From assembly GCF_934190855.1 (NCBI RefSeq), contig NZ_CAKPTN010000097.1, forward strand, positions 1 through 6,077: a stretch of DNA of 6,077 nt. Direction: 5' to 3'. Of this stretch, positions 5,794 to 6,077 are shown in pieces. The first letter of the stretch is position 1. The number at the start of each line of letters is the position of its first letter. The notes under the pieces were generated by a model. The model was not told the origin of the DNA and did not search any database. It saw only the letters and a list, made by a program, of their open reading frames with translations. This DNA is from an uncultured Veillonella sp. GTDB lineage: Bacteria; Bacillota; Negativicutes; Veillonellales; Veillonellaceae. The position numbers and the translations under genes are program-made.

Positions 5794-6077
5794 ATGTTTA
5801 CAGTTACGAAACGTTTAGAGGTGAGTGCATCTCATCAATTGAAACTAGATTATCCAAGTAAGTGTCAGAATCTACATGGTCACAATTGGATTATTACCGT
5901 CCATGCTCGTTCTGAAGAGTTAGATCATAATGGCATGGTTATCGACTTTACCATTATTAAAGAAAAAATTCATGGTCGCTTAGATCATCGTCATATTAAT
6001 GATGTATTAGGCGACATTAATCCTACGGCTGAAAATATGGCGAAATGGATTGCCGATGAGTTGGGTCCTAAATGTTT
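5794..6077 (+). CDS. queD: 6-carboxy-tetrahydropterin synthase QueD (3' truncated by window edge)
   Basis: QueD converts 7,8-dihydroneopterin triphosphate to 6-carboxy-5,6,7,8-tetrahydropterin, the second step from GTP toward preQ0/preQ1 and the tRNA base queuosine. The 94 complete codons visible begin MFTVTKRLEVSASHQLKLDY. The zinc-binding histidines are His14 (ASH), His28 and His30 (LHGHNW). The probable catalytic Cys24 lies four residues before His28, the spacing seen in E. coli QueD, and the Asp64-His65 pair (LDHRHIND) fits the catalytic dyad. NPTAEN at 76-81 is another family motif. These motifs could also belong to a 6-pyruvoyl-tetrahydropterin synthase-like paralogue, but QueD is far likelier in this kind of bacterium. 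The start is set by AGGAG (5784-5788), 5 nt before ATG. Family proteins have about 120-140 residues, so roughly a quarter or more is missing. It is separated from rpoD by a terminator and has its own promoter motifs. Confidence 0.93.
   Translation, partial: MFTVTKRLEVSASHQLKLDYPSKCQNLHGHNWIITVHARSEELDHNGMVIDFTIIKEKIHGRLDHRHINDVLGDINPTAENMAKWIADELGPKC

Noticed and set aside
1..6077. Mobile element, CRISPR array, toxin-antitoxin or novel defence system
   Set aside because: All coding space is taken by conserved housekeeping genes with similar base composition. I see no transposase, no direct-repeat array and no unexplained ORF.

Overview
The window looks like core chromosome from a low-GC Firmicute-type bacterium. 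The encoded proteins (RNase Y with an N-terminal membrane anchor, a short 386-residue primary sigma factor without the large non-conserved insert, and a CHC2 primase) point to Bacillota. My recognition of the protein sequences and gene order suggests the class Negativicutes, most likely Veillonella or a close relative. The genus is an inference from memory and has not been searched. All six genes are on the + strand.

Layout: 1-267 is the 3' end of recA, followed after only 2 nt by recX (270-713). A leader at 714-897 holds a near-consensus sigma-A promoter and then the gene for RNase Y (rny, to 2433). The rny start codon is unusual: the only good ribosome binding site is spaced for an ATT codon at 898. 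A 253-nt non-coding gap (2434-2686) holds three consecutive stem-loops and an AT-rich leader, followed by dnaG (2687-4459) and rpoD/sigA (4485-5645), which are 25 nt apart and evidently one transcription unit. A strong intrinsic terminator (5661-5707) closes that unit. Two extended -10 promoter motifs follow, leading into queD (from 5794), which runs off the right edge.

Functionally the block combines recombination (RecA and its modulator RecX), mRNA turnover (RNase Y), replication priming (DnaG) and housekeeping transcription (sigma-A). The dnaG-rpoD pair is the core of the classical macromolecular synthesis operon, here without rpsU in front of it. queD starts a separate unit for queuosine (7-deazaguanine) precursor synthesis.

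I found no mobile element, CRISPR array, tRNA, rRNA or previously undescribed multi-gene system. The items worth a second look are regulatory: the probable ATT start of rny, its structured leader, the stem-loop cluster between rny and dnaG, and the tandem extended -10 motifs before queD.
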